Source: Clostridia bacterium (lineage in GTDB: Bacteria; Bacillota; Clostridia; Oscillospirales; CAG-272). Taken from it: a DNA stretch of 43,050 nucleotides. This document shows, piece by piece, positions 18,270 to 26,566 of the stretch. A program made the position numbers and the translations under genes. Below the pieces are notes generated by a model that saw nothing but the letters and a program-made list of their open reading frames with translations, searched no databases and had not been told where the DNA came from. Within the stretch, counting starts at the first letter, position 1; every line of letters begins with the position of its first letter. The stretch spans positions 1-43,050 of the forward strand of contig JAGDCE010000030.1 in assembly GCA_017958705.1 (NCBI GenBank). The letters run 5' to 3'.

Positions 18270-19964
18270 TCATTGTATTCCTTTCGGTTTGTTATCTTTA
18301 TCCTTGATCATTTCTGCGGCCGTTTCCATGACATTCCGCGTTATCTGAACGCCGCCGATGATACGCGCAAGCTCGTTTATGCGCTCTTCTCTGTCAAGTG
18401 TCCGGCAGAACGTCTGCGTCCTTCCGCCGACGTCAGCCTTGTATATGAGTATGTGGCTGTCGGCACACGACGCGACCTGTGCGGAATGCGTCACGGCTAT
18501 GACCTGGCATCCATCGGCAGACTTGTGTAGTCTGTCGCCGATCCGCTCGGACGTGGCGCCGGAAATGCCGGCGTCGACTTCGTCGTATATGACGGTATCT
18601 ATATCGTCCTTGCCGGCGAAAACACTTTTTATCGCGAGCATTATGCGCGACATCTCGCCGCCCGACGCGATACGGTCGATCGGCTTCATCTCGTCGCCGG
18701 TGTTCGTCGCCGCCATGAATACGACGCTGTCCGCGCCGTCCGATGAAAGCTGTTTTTTCAGCGCCACCGATATTTCGAATCTGACTTTCTGCAGATCGAG
18801 ATATTTCAGCTCATCCGAAACGGCTTTTCCGAGCGCTGCCGCGGCCGTTTTTCTCGCCTCCGTCAGGATTGCCGCTTTTGCGAGCGCCTCCGCCTTTTTC
18901 TTCTTTATTATATCGGACAGCTCGGCGATCCTGCCGTCGGCTTCCTTTATGCTTTTCAATTTATCTTTCAGCTGTGCGTGATACGCCAGTATTTCCGCGA
19001 TATCCGCGCCGTATTTGCGTTTCAGGCGGTTTATCAGGGTAAGTCTCGTCTCGATCGCGTCGAGCGTTTCCGCGGGATCCTCGCCGATACCGTCGAGCAG
19101 TTCGCGCGTCGTCTCGGCTATATCCTCTATCTCGTATCTGAAACCGTCGAGCTTTGTGATCTGCGAAGCGATCTTTTCGCTCTGCTCCGTTTCGTTTAAC
19201 GAAGTCAGCGCGTTAATCGCGGCATCGATACGTTCGCACGCCGACGGCGATTTTTCGCTGTGATAAAGATTTCTGTAAACGGACTTGACGTATTTCGCCG
19301 TCTGCTCAAGGTTCTTTATCCTCGTCTTTGCGGCGAGCAGCTCGTCCTCTTCTCCGTCTTTCAGCGAAGCATCTTCGATCTCGCCGATCTGACGGTTCAG
19401 ATCGTCCGTCAGGCGCTGTTTCTCACGCTCGTCCATTATAAGCGATCTCTGTTCGTTCACGGCGTCGTTCAACTCGTCGAAGCTCTTCCGGTAATCGGTG
19501 AGCAGTGCTTCGTCTTCCGCGTATGAATCGAGAAGTTCGAGATGCGTATCCTCGTCGAGCAGCGACGACGAAGAATTCTGACCGTGTATCGTGATCAGTT
19601 CCTTCATGATCGCACGGAGCGAGTACGCCGGCACGCTCCTGCCGTTGCATTTGATGAGGCTCCTGCCGTTCACGCCTATCTCGCGGTAAACGGAAAGCTC
19701 GCCGTCGCATGGGATGCCGTTCTCCTCGATCATTCTGATCTTCTTATCCGACAAAGCCGTAAAGACAGCGGTCACGGAAGCTGTCGTCTCGCCTGACCTG
19801 ATAAGGTCGCGGTTCGACTTGTCCCCGAGAAGAAGATTGACCGAGTCTATGATTATTGATTTACCGGCGCCCGTTTCTCCGGACAATACGGTAAAGCCGT
19901 AGTCGAATTCGATATCTACGGCTTTTATCGTCGCTACGTTTTCAATATGAAGCGAAACGAGCAT
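18270..19964 (-). CDS. recN: DNA repair protein RecN
   Basis: RecN is an SMC-like ATPase acting early at double-strand breaks. The 564-aa protein has the N-terminal Walker A GETGAGKS (about residue 30), a long Glu/Lys-rich coiled-coil middle, and a C-terminal ATPase half with the signature ASGGEMSRIMLAIK and Walker B VIYDEVDAGISG (about 461). GGGAG precedes the ATG. It sits directly after argR, the usual Firmicute neighbour. Confidence 0.97.
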   Translation of the reverse strand: MLVSLHIENVATIKAVDIEFDYGFTVLSGETGAGKSIIIDSVNLLLGDKSNRDLIRSGETTASVTAVFTALSDKKIRMIEENGIPCDGELSVYREIGVNGRSLIKCNGRSVPAYSLRAIMKELITIHGQNSSSSLLDEDTHLELLDSYAEDEALLTDYRKSFDELNDAVNEQRSLIMDEREKQRLTDDLNRQIGEIEDASLKDGEEDELLAAKTRIKNLEQTAKYVKSVYRNLYHSEKSPSACERIDAAINALTSLNETEQSEKIASQITKLDGFRYEIEDIAETTRELLDGIGEDPAETLDAIETRLTLINRLKRKYGADIAEILAYHAQLKDKLKSIKEADGRIAELSDIIKKKKAEALAKAAILTEARKTAAAALGKAVSDELKYLDLQKVRFEISVALKKQLSSDGADSVVFMAATNTGDEMKPIDRIASGGEMSRIMLAIKSVFAGKDDIDTVIYDEVDAGISGATSERIGDRLHKSADGCQVIAVTHSAQVASCADSHILIYKADVGGRTQTFCRTLDREERINELARIIGGVQITRNVMETAAEMIKDKDNKPKGIQ

Positions 19965-19976
19965 ATCGGTCTCCCG

Positions 19977-20450
19977 TCATTGTGTTATGATTTCTTTCAG
20001 TATTCCCGACAATTCGACTGCATCGTCCTGCGACGGGCAGGCGATGAATATCGTGTCGTCACCGGCGATAGAGCCCACGACCTGCGGCCACCCCATAGTG
20101 TCGATCGCGGCGCAGGCGGCGTTCGCCATTCCGGCGTAAGTCCTGATCACGAGCAGGTTCGAGGCGATCGCGGTCCCGGTGACCGCGTCCGCGAGGACTC
20201 TTGCGTATTTGCTTCCCGCGGCGCTCGATCCGACGTCAGGCGCGGTATAAACGTATTCGCCGTTACCGTCGGCGGATTTGAGCAGCTGGAGTTCTCTTAT
20301 ATCGCGCGAGACCGTCGCCTGTGTTGATTCAAAGCCTTCGCGGCGCAGATGCTCCGCAAGCTCGTCCTGCGTCGATATGCGGTATTTTCCGATTATTTCA
20401 AGGATTTTCGCCTGTCTTACCTTTTTTGTTTTGATACCATTATTGTTCAT
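19977..20450 (-). CDS. argR: Arginine repressor ArgR/AhrC
   Basis: This 157-aa protein has an N-terminal winged helix (RQAKILEIIGKYRISTQDELAEHL, then QATVSRDIRELQLLK) and a C-terminal hexamerisation and arginine-binding domain with MGWPQVVGSIAGDDTIFIA. In Firmicutes it represses arginine synthesis and activates catabolism. The acidic pair in GDD is the expected arginine-contact site. It lies between nadK (13-base gap) and recN, the conserved order. Confidence 0.96.
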   Translation of the reverse strand: MNNNGIKTKKVRQAKILEIIGKYRISTQDELAEHLRREGFESTQATVSRDIRELQLLKSADGNGEYVYTAPDVGSSAAGSKYARVLADAVTGTAIASNLLVIRTYAGMANAACAAIDTMGWPQVVGSIAGDDTIFIACPSQDDAVELSGILKEIITQ

Positions 20451-20463
20451 TTGCGGCTCCGGA

Positions 20464-21258
20464 TCATATTTTCATTTTTCTAAGCAGTGTTTTTGTGAAC
20501 GGCTCGTCGTCGAATCTGATGAGCCTGACTTTATATGGGCTCTTGCGCACGGTGACCGTTTCGCCCAGCGAAAACGGCAGATCGAGCGCTCCGTCGGATG
20601 AGATCATCACCGTCTTGTCGGGCGACGAGGCGTTTGTCAGCGCGAATTCCGTTTCGCCTCCGTATACGAAGCTGCATGACGCGCCGGTATGCGGACACAC
20701 GGGCGTCACGACCGTGCAATGCAGCTCGGGATCGAGCACCGGACCGCCGGCGGATACGTTGTAGCCGCTGCTGCCGGTAGGCGTGGAGAATATCAGCGCC
20801 GTGCAGCAGTACTCGTACGCGGGAAGCCCGTGCGCTTTGACGTCGACGGAGATCATACGCGCGGCTCGCGCTTCGGAGACGACAAAGTCGTTTAAGGCGG
20901 TATACTCTTCGCCGCGATATAAAAGCGAGAGCATCATGCGTTCGCTGTAGTGGCTGCCGTCGCCTATCTCGAGCAGTTTTTCTATGCCGTCAGGCTCGAC
21001 GGACGACAGATAGCCGACTCTGCCGAGGTTGATCCCCGCGACAGGAACGCCGCAGACCGCGGCTTTTTTCGCGACGTCGAGGATCGTTCCGTCGCCGCCG
21101 AGGACGACGGCGCAGTCGTATCCCTTGAGTCTGTCGGTGCCGTATTCCGCGATAACGTCCGCGCCGATCCCGCCGGACGCCAGCGTCTTTTTTATTTTTT
21201 CGGTTATTTTCAGATCCGGATCTTTATACAGATTCGGGATCACGGCAAATCTTTTCAA
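20464..21258 (-). CDS. nadK: NAD kinase
   Basis: NadK (PpnK) phosphorylates NAD to NADP. Diagnostic motifs are VVLGGDGTILDVAKKA (the GGDGT box, about residue 55), GRVGYLSSVEPDGI and TPTGSSGYNVSAGGP. The length of 264 aa is normal. Its NADP product supports reductive steps including Dxr. The gap to tlyA is 25 bases. Confidence 0.96.
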   Translation of the reverse strand: MKRFAVIPNLYKDPDLKITEKIKKTLASGGIGADVIAEYGTDRLKGYDCAVVLGGDGTILDVAKKAAVCGVPVAGINLGRVGYLSSVEPDGIEKLLEIGDGSHYSERMMLSLLYRGEEYTALNDFVVSEARAARMISVDVKAHGLPAYEYCCTALIFSTPTGSSGYNVSAGGPVLDPELHCTVVTPVCPHTGASCSFVYGGETEFALTNASSPDKTVMISSDGALDLPFSLGETVTVRKSPYKVRLIRFDDEPFTKTLLRKMKI

Positions 21259-21283
21259 ATCCGCCTCCGTGATATATAAAAAT

Positions 21284-22015
21284 TCAGGACTGTTCCCGTT
21301 TGATGAAATACGCGATGAACTCGACGTTTCCGTCGCCGCCTTTGATCGGCGAACCGGTCGTGCCGATATGCTCGAAGCCGCACGCGGCGGCTGACGCGAC
21401 GACTTTATTTATAACGTCGTCACGGCAAGCCGGGTCGGCGATACCGTGCTTTCCGATATTTTCACGCCCCGCTTCGAACTGGGGCTTTATCAGCGATATG
21501 AATTTGCCGCCGTCCTTCAGGATCGCGTAAACGTTTTTATGAAGCAGCGTCTGCGAGATGAACGATACGTCCATGACGGCCGTGTCGCACCGCTCGCCCA
21601 AAATGCCGCCGTCCAGCGTGCGCGCGTTAAAGCCTTCGATATTGACGACTCTGGCGTCGTTTATGAGTTTTTGATCGAGCTGGCCGTGGCCGCTGTCGAT
21701 GCAGTAGACTTTTACGGCGCCGTGCTGAAGCAAACAGTCGGTAAAGCCTCCGGTCGACGCGCCTACGTCGGCGCAGACGTCTCCTGATACGTCGATGCCG
21801 AAATGATCGAGCGCGTGAGCCAGTTTGAGTCCGCCGCGGCTTACGTATCTCGGGATCTCTGTGACTGTAAGCTCGCAATCCTCCGGCAAAAGCTCCGACG
21901 GCTTGTAAACGCGGCGTCCGGATGCGAACACATTTCCCTCCGCTATGAGCGACTGAGCCGCGCTGCGGCTTTTGGCAAGCCCTTTTTCAAACAGCAGTTT
22001 GTCTGCTCTCTGCAT
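21284..22015 (-). CDS. tlyA: TlyA-family rRNA 2'-O-methyltransferase (YqxC-like)
   Basis: The 243-aa protein joins an N-terminal S4 RNA-binding domain (RADKLLFEKGLAKSRSAAQSLIAEGNV) to an FtsJ-type methyltransferase domain with the SAM motif ADVGASTGGFTDCLLQHG. TlyA in mycobacteria methylates 16S and 23S rRNA; Firmicute homologues are often annotated as hemolysin A. Its ATG shares one base with the stop of the upstream membrane gene (TAATG), so the two are translationally coupled. Confidence 0.95.
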   Translation of the reverse strand: MQRADKLLFEKGLAKSRSAAQSLIAEGNVFASGRRVYKPSELLPEDCELTVTEIPRYVSRGGLKLAHALDHFGIDVSGDVCADVGASTGGFTDCLLQHGAVKVYCIDSGHGQLDQKLINDARVVNIEGFNARTLDGGILGERCDTAVMDVSFISQTLLHKNVYAILKDGGKFISLIKPQFEAGRENIGKHGIADPACRDDVINKVVASAAACGFEHIGTTGSPIKGGDGNVEFIAYFIKREQS

Positions 22016-22662
22016 TATTTCGTATCCTTGTGTTCGTTCGATTTGCGGCGGGAGAAGATGCTCAGCACTTTTGCCGCGCCGTAAACGATATTGTAGCTGT
22101 AATTCATCCCGATGGATTTACCGAGCGCCTTGCCGCCGACGGTAATGCCGGCGATCAGCGAGGTTATGATGAGGTTTCCGAAAAACTCCGAATCGGGGTC
22201 GGTAAACAACTTGACTATTATCGCCGTGCCGGTCGCACCGGAAACGACGCCCGCGATATCACCGATTACGTCGGCGCAGATATTCGTCATCTTTTCGGCG
22301 TTTTTGATGAGATAAACCCCCATGTTGCCGGCCTTCAAGCGGCGCGCCGACATCGAAACGAACGGTTTAATATCCGCTGTCGTGATCGATATCGCGACTA
22401 TATCGAACAGGATGTTTATAAGTACGAAAAGAAAAAGAATAACGAAAGCGACCGCCAGATTGAGCTTTTCGAGCACTTCCGTCGACAGAAGCGTCATAAG
22501 TACCGAGATGGCGATGCTTATCAGCGCCGCCTTGAAAGCCCATTTCCAGTTCAACGCGCCTTTCGGCTTGTTCTTTTTCTTTTTTATTCTTTTTTCCTGT
22601 TTTACTTCCTGCTCTGTCTGTTCCTGCGTACTTCGCGGAGGTGTATCTTCACGTTTATCCAA
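22015..22662 (-). CDS. oapA: Probable OLE RNA-associated membrane protein OapA
   Basis: This 215-aa protein has a Lys-rich, highly charged N-terminus (residues 1-40, including KRIKKKKNKPKG). Four hydrophobic segments follow at about 41-61, 69-92, 129-152 and 163-181, then a basic tail. Asp 87 and 97 and Asp 131 and 135 lie in or beside the helices, and the core faintly resembles the DUF21 domain of CorB/CNNM magnesium proteins. It directly follows the ~600-nt RNA and precedes tlyA, the arrangement described for OapA, which tethers OLE RNA to the membrane. The start is a TTG at 22662 with AAAGGA about eight bases upstream. A stand-alone DUF21-like protein is the alternative reading. Confidence 0.75.
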   Translation of the reverse strand: MDKREDTPPRSTQEQTEQEVKQEKRIKKKKNKPKGALNWKWAFKAALISIAISVLMTLLSTEVLEKLNLAVAFVILFLFVLINILFDIVAISITTADIKPFVSMSARRLKAGNMGVYLIKNAEKMTNICADVIGDIAGVVSGATGTAIIVKLFTDPDSEFFGNLIITSLIAGITVGGKALGKSIGMNYSYNIVYGAAKVLSIFSRRKSNEHKDTK

Positions 22663-22685
22663 AACAAATTCCTTTCAAATACAGG

Positions 22686-23284
22686 GACGGTAACAGACTG
22701 CGTAAACCTTGCGGTATGAGGTCGAGTACGATTTCCGCATCTCCCACCTCTCGTTACCGATCGGCGGTTTCCCTTTACGGGAGAAGACCGTGCGTCGCCG
22801 TCACGGGGACTCGATTGCCTTGTGATTTCCGCACTGCAATCCGCAGTCTGCCATATTTAATTAAAAATAAACAGCCTAGGGGATTTCCCCGATCGAGAGG
22901 TCAGCCGTTTTAGCCTCTTTTGCAGCGACGGTTTCATCAGGCGATAACAGAAGGCGCCCGGCCAAGGCACCGCTGCTTTGTTCCCGAATTCGCCGGAACC
23001 ACTCAAGGCAGGCTACGCTATCCACAGCAACACGCACCGCGTGATAGGTTTAATCCTCTGCCCGTAATATGTCTTCGCATGTACGTCAATACCACAAGCA
23101 AAGGCCTCCATGGTAAGAGGGTCGCCACCGCATGCCGTTGCGGCACGCCCTCAGACCTATCTCCCAGCACCCACCCCAAACTGGGCGTAAGAAGCAAGCA
23201 CAAGGAGCTTCATCGATATGCCCTTTGACGGATTTTTAGGCCCGTCCTCAAACGGCTTCTCTCAAACTAGGATACTGCACCGTC
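22686..23284 (-). ncRNA. OLE RNA (ornate, large, extremophilic), ~599 nt
   Basis: A consensus-like promoter just upstream places the 5' end near 23284. The first six bases there (GACGGT, 23284-23279) can pair with ACCGTC at 22691-22686, closing the molecule at ~599 nt, close to the ~610 nt known for OLE. Hairpins visible on this strand include 23227-23246 (GACGG/CCGTC), 23117-23152 (GAGGG/CCCTC around an 8-bp stem with a CAA loop), 22879-22890 (GGGG-AAAT-CCCC) and 22718-22750 (GAGGT/ACCTC). No convincing ORF exists in it. It sits between ispA and a TTG-started membrane gene resembling oapA, the context established for OLE. Base composition changes abruptly from the AT-rich flank. It is not tmRNA, RNase P or SRP RNA by any recognisable core. 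Confidence 0.85.
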
Positions 23285-23290
23285 TTTTAT

Positions 23291-23318
23291 ATTATACAAC
23301 ACTTTTCAGTAAATGCAA
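23291..23318 (-). promoter_or_regulatory. Sigma-A promoter for the OLE RNA
   Basis: TTGCAT (23318-23313), a 16-base spacer and a perfect TATAAT (23296-23291) lie on the minus strand between ispA and the RNA. The predicted start about seven bases on coincides with the first base of the terminal stem. The RNA and oapA can therefore be made independently of nusB-ispA. Confidence 0.8.
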
Positions 23319-23361
23319 GATAAAAATGCAAAAAAACGAATAAATTTTCAAAAAATAAGTC

Positions 23362-24249
23362 TTATTTCCGTCTATGAAGCAGAAAATCCGCAAGCTCGCA
23401 CAGTTCCGCTGCGCGTCTGCCGAACTTTTCAAGCGCCGATTTCGCCTTATTCGTCAGCTGTGCGGCGAGATTCTGGGCTTCCTCGAGCGTCATATACGAT
23501 AAAACCGTCGTCTTGCCGTTTTTTTCGTCCGAGCCGACAGGCTTTCCGAATTCGCTCTGATCCGCTATGACGTCAAGTATGTCGTCTCTGATCTGGAACG
23601 CCCAGCCCACGCACGCGCAATATTCATCGCAAAGACGGTAAGTCTCCGCGTCTTCGCATCCGGCGGCGGAAAGTCCGAGCCTCGCCGTGCAGCGCAGCAG
23701 CGCGCCGGTCTTCAGTGCGTTCATTTTCTCGTATTCGCGACGGTCGAGCGGCTTGCTCTCACCGATCATATCCATGACCTGACCGCCGACCATGCCTTTG
23801 TAGCCGGCAAGCTCCGACAGAGCCTTAATGGCTGAGACTTTGGCTTTATCCGTCGCGCCGGAATCGGCGATTATCTCAAAAGCGTACGTCAGAAGTCCGT
23901 CGCCGGCGAGCGTCGCCGTCGCTTCACCGAATACCTTATGGTTCGTCGGTTTTCCGCGCCTCAGATCGTCGTTGTCCATGCACGGCAGATCGTCATGTAT
24001 GAGCGAGTACGTATGTACGCATTCGAGCGCGCACGCGAAATCGAGGGCGCGGCTGTCAAAACGGTCCGCGCCGCAAAGCTCGGAAAACAGCAGCGTCATA
24101 AAAGGTCTGATCCTTTTGCCGCCGTTTTTCACGCTGTATCCCATCGCCTCGGTTATGACCGGGTAATCGGGATCGTAATTTGAAAGGAGCTCGCCGAGAC
24201 GCGCGTTGACTTTTACGTTATATTCCTTCAGTTTTTCTTCGATGCTCAT
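23362..24249 (-). CDS. ispA: Farnesyl/geranyl diphosphate synthase (IspA-type)
   Basis: This 295-aa polyprenyl synthase condenses isopentenyl diphosphate with allylic diphosphates. The first Asp-rich motif appears as LIHDDLPCMDNDDLRRGKPT and the second as FQIRDDILDV. GGKRIRPFM, near the N-terminus, is also typical. It supplies UppS. Its ATG overlaps the xseB stop as ATGA. The next gene downstream is the OLE RNA rather than dxs, which often occupies this position in Firmicutes. Confidence 0.95.
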   Translation of the reverse strand: MSIEEKLKEYNVKVNARLGELLSNYDPDYPVITEAMGYSVKNGGKRIRPFMTLLFSELCGADRFDSRALDFACALECVHTYSLIHDDLPCMDNDDLRRGKPTNHKVFGEATATLAGDGLLTYAFEIIADSGATDKAKVSAIKALSELAGYKGMVGGQVMDMIGESKPLDRREYEKMNALKTGALLRCTARLGLSAAGCEDAETYRLCDEYCACVGWAFQIRDDILDVIADQSEFGKPVGSDEKNGKTTVLSYMTLEEAQNLAAQLTNKAKSALEKFGRRAAELCELADFLLHRRK

Positions 24250-24446
24250 TTCACTTCTTCCTCTGTCAGCATCTTTACTTTCTTCTGCGCGTCGTCGAGT
24301 ATCCCGTTCGCTTTTTTGATAAGCGTCACGCCTTCTTCAAAAAGCGAGAGCGACTTGTCGAGCGGAGTATTCGTGTTTTCGAGCAGCGCGACAATCTCGT
24401 TGATGCGCGCGGTCATTTCTTCAAAACTCATCTCATCATTTTTCAT
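24246..24446 (-). CDS. xseB: Exodeoxyribonuclease VII small subunit
   Basis: This 66-aa protein has the XseB pattern: SFEEMTARINEIVALLEN, then PLDKSLSLFEEGVTLIKKANGILDDAQKKV. Several small subunits assemble on one XseA. I keep the ATG at 24446, which overlaps the xseA end by 11 bases; an internal Met at codon 5 is an alternative start. It ends within the ispA start codon. Confidence 0.93.
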   Translation of the reverse strand: MKNDEMSFEEMTARINEIVALLENTNTPLDKSLSLFEEGVTLIKKANGILDDAQKKVKMLTEEEVK

Positions 24447-25647
24447 TCAAAAACACCTCGTCTACGGTCGAGCTGACCGTGCCGTCCTTCATCGTAATCT
24501 TTATCCTGTCGCCTGCGGAAAGCTCCGCGGCGCACGTTCCGCGCCTGCCGTCCTTCTCAACGTATGCATATCCGTTTGCCAGAACGCGAAGTGGGCTCGA
24601 CGCCTGAAGCTTTGCCGCCGCCGTCTCGAAATCCTTTTTCCGCCTCAGCCGTATTATATTCAGTTTATCTGCGATACGCGTGCTCACCGAATCGAGTGAA
24701 ACGCGTCTGTCCGCTATGAAGTTGTCAAGCGACGTCAGCGCGCGCGACGTCCGCATGCGCTCGAGCTTCGTCCTCTGCGCCGTCAGCGTCTTGTTGACCG
24801 ACGCGATCATCGCGTCACGCTGTGCTGAAAGTTTATGCTTCAGCGCGGCTTTGTCAGGCGTCGACAATTCGGCGGCGTGAGAGGGCGTGGACGCGCGCAC
24901 GTCCGCGGCAAAGTCGCAGACGGTGAAATCCGTCTCGTGCCCTACCGCTGAGATCACCGGTATCTGCGAGCCGCGCACGGCGTAGGCGACCTCCTCGGTA
25001 TTGAACGGCTGCAGATCCTCTATCGATCCGCCGCCGCGGCCGATTATGATCACGTCGACGTGTTCTTTCGTATTGAAATACGAGATGCCGTCGACGAGCG
25101 TTTTGACCGCCGCCGCTCCCTGCACTGACGCGGGATAGACCGAAAGCTCGCAAAGCGGATAGCGGCTCGTCGCAATGTTGATTATGTCCCTCACCGCGGC
25201 GCCGGTCTGCGAGGTTATCACGCCGATCTTCTGCGGATACTGCGGCAGAGGTCTTTTCAGTTTTTCCGAAAACAGCCCTTCCGCTTCAAGCTTTTTCCTT
25301 ATCCGCTCGGCTTCTATATACAGCGCGCCGATCCCGTCCGGGATGATGTCGCTGACGTACAACTGATATCTGCCGTCCTGCGGATATACGCTTATCCTTC
25401 CGGTGCACAGCACCTTCATGCCGTTTTCCGGCTTCATCCGCAGATTGACGTTCTGGAATCTGAACATCACGCATTTGAGCTGCGCGCCGGCGTCCTTCAG
25501 CGTGAAGTACATATGCCCGCTCGCGAAATGGTGATTGAAGTTCGAGATCTCTCCGCTTACCGCGACGCTGCCGAGATACGGCGAGTTGTCTATCGTCAAT
25601 TTGATTATTTCCGTAAGCTCAGTTACGGTCATCGTTCTTTTATCCAT
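24436..25647 (-). CDS. xseA: Exodeoxyribonuclease VII large subunit
   Basis: XseA degrades single-stranded DNA from both ends. The 403-aa protein has the N-terminal OB fold (VAVSGEISNFNHHFASGHMYFTLKD), the catalytic region with TSQTGAAVRDI, IIGRGGGSIEDLQPFN and SAVGHETDFTVCDFAADVRASTPSHAAE, and a C-terminal coiled coil. The ATG overlaps the preceding gene by eight bases. Confidence 0.96.
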   Translation of the reverse strand: MDKRTMTVTELTEIIKLTIDNSPYLGSVAVSGEISNFNHHFASGHMYFTLKDAGAQLKCVMFRFQNVNLRMKPENGMKVLCTGRISVYPQDGRYQLYVSDIIPDGIGALYIEAERIRKKLEAEGLFSEKLKRPLPQYPQKIGVITSQTGAAVRDIINIATSRYPLCELSVYPASVQGAAAVKTLVDGISYFNTKEHVDVIIIGRGGGSIEDLQPFNTEEVAYAVRGSQIPVISAVGHETDFTVCDFAADVRASTPSHAAELSTPDKAALKHKLSAQRDAMIASVNKTLTAQRTKLERMRTSRALTSLDNFIADRRVSLDSVSTRIADKLNIIRLRRKKDFETAAAKLQASSPLRVLANGYAYVEKDGRRGTCAAELSAGDRIKITMKDGTVSSTVDEVFLNEK

Positions 25648-26566
25648 TTATAAACCTGTCGTAAGTTATGAGAGCCGTCCCCGCGGCGTTGTCCGCCGAG
25701 AACGCCGGCTCCGCGAAATACGCGCCGTATTTTTCAGTAAAATACTTTCTCAGCATAGAGTTAGACGATACTCCGCCGGAAAACAGGACCGGCAGATTTT
25801 CATCGTGTAAAGCGTTATCTGTCATCGCGGCGACGGTCCGTTTTATGTATTCGATTATATACGCGGCAACGAATTCGGGCGGCTCTTTGCCGTCGATCAG
25901 CTTCTTCGCCTTGTTCTCCACCCCGGAAAGATTGCATCTGCAGCCGTTAACACTGATCTTAATCTGCGGCATCTTTCCAGTGAAGCCCGCCGCAAGTTCG
26001 TCGATGCGCCTGCCGCACGGGAACGGGAGCCCGAGCATGACGCCGACGCGGTCGATTATCTGACCGGCCGTAACGTCAAGCGTTCCGCCCTTGATCTCGC
26101 AGTCGTAGGATGCGCCGTTTTTTGTAACTTTCAGAAGTTCAAACGTGCCGCCGGACAGATGATACGCGTAAAACCGCCCGGTATCGGGCATTTTTGACGA
26201 ATAGACCGCCGCTTTTATATGTCCTTCCTGATGCGATGAGGTATAGACCGGGACTTTCAGCGCCCGGCCGACCGCCGCGGCTGACGCTTCTCCGCACAGA
26301 AAGCACGGCATGTACGAGCCTTCAACGTTTCTCGGCCTGTCGCTGTATCCGACCGCAGAAACCGTCGACAGATCGGTCGTAAGCCGCTCATACGCGCGCG
26401 GCAGATTTACCGTGTGGGCAAACACCGCGTCGCTCTGACGCAGACCGACGCCGCCGTCTTTTACAGGCAGCGGCAGTTTGATATTCTCGATTATCACGCC
26501 GTCGCGGCAGACGGCCAGTGACGTCGTATAATTGCTCGTATCGATGCCGAGCACGGTCACGCTCAT
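25640..26566 (-). CDS. TsaD/Kae1-like ASKHA-fold protein
   Basis: This 308-aa protein begins VLGIDTSNYTTSLAV and carries SSHQEGHI (an HxxxH metal site like that of TsaD), LSGGTFELL and FSGGVSSNSMLRKY, so it belongs to the Kae1/TsaD family often labelled O-sialoglycoprotein endopeptidase. It is shorter and more divergent than canonical TsaD (about 335-340 aa). Its place between nusB and xseA is typical of a clostridial paralogue of unknown function, not of the tRNA t6A enzyme itself. It overlaps both neighbours (ATGA with nusB). A true tsaD would be expected elsewhere in the genome. Confidence 0.8.
   Translation of the reverse strand: MSVTVLGIDTSNYTTSLAVCRDGVIIENIKLPLPVKDGGVGLRQSDAVFAHTVNLPRAYERLTTDLSTVSAVGYSDRPRNVEGSYMPCFLCGEASAAAVGRALKVPVYTSSHQEGHIKAAVYSSKMPDTGRFYAYHLSGGTFELLKVTKNGASYDCEIKGGTLDVTAGQIIDRVGVMLGLPFPCGRRIDELAAGFTGKMPQIKISVNGCRCNLSGVENKAKKLIDGKEPPEFVAAYIIEYIKRTVAAMTDNALHDENLPVLFSGGVSSNSMLRKYFTEKYGAYFAEPAFSADNAAGTALITYDRFING

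Noticed and set aside
22901..22940. CUGAUGA and CUGA motifs in the OLE candidate resembling a box C/D kink-turn
   Set aside because: An inner stem CCGU/ACGG exists, but the bases flanking the motifs do not pair directly, so a canonical kink-turn is not supported from this sequence alone.
23018..23203. Short open frames inside the 22663-23361 region, on both strands
   Set aside because: They lack ribosome sites and overlap predicted RNA hairpins; the region is better explained as a structured RNA.
22686..23284. tmRNA, RNase P RNA or SRP RNA as the identity of the large RNA
   Set aside because: No tRNA-like ends, no RNase P conserved core and no SRP Alu or GGAAG domain could be recognised, and gene context favours OLE.
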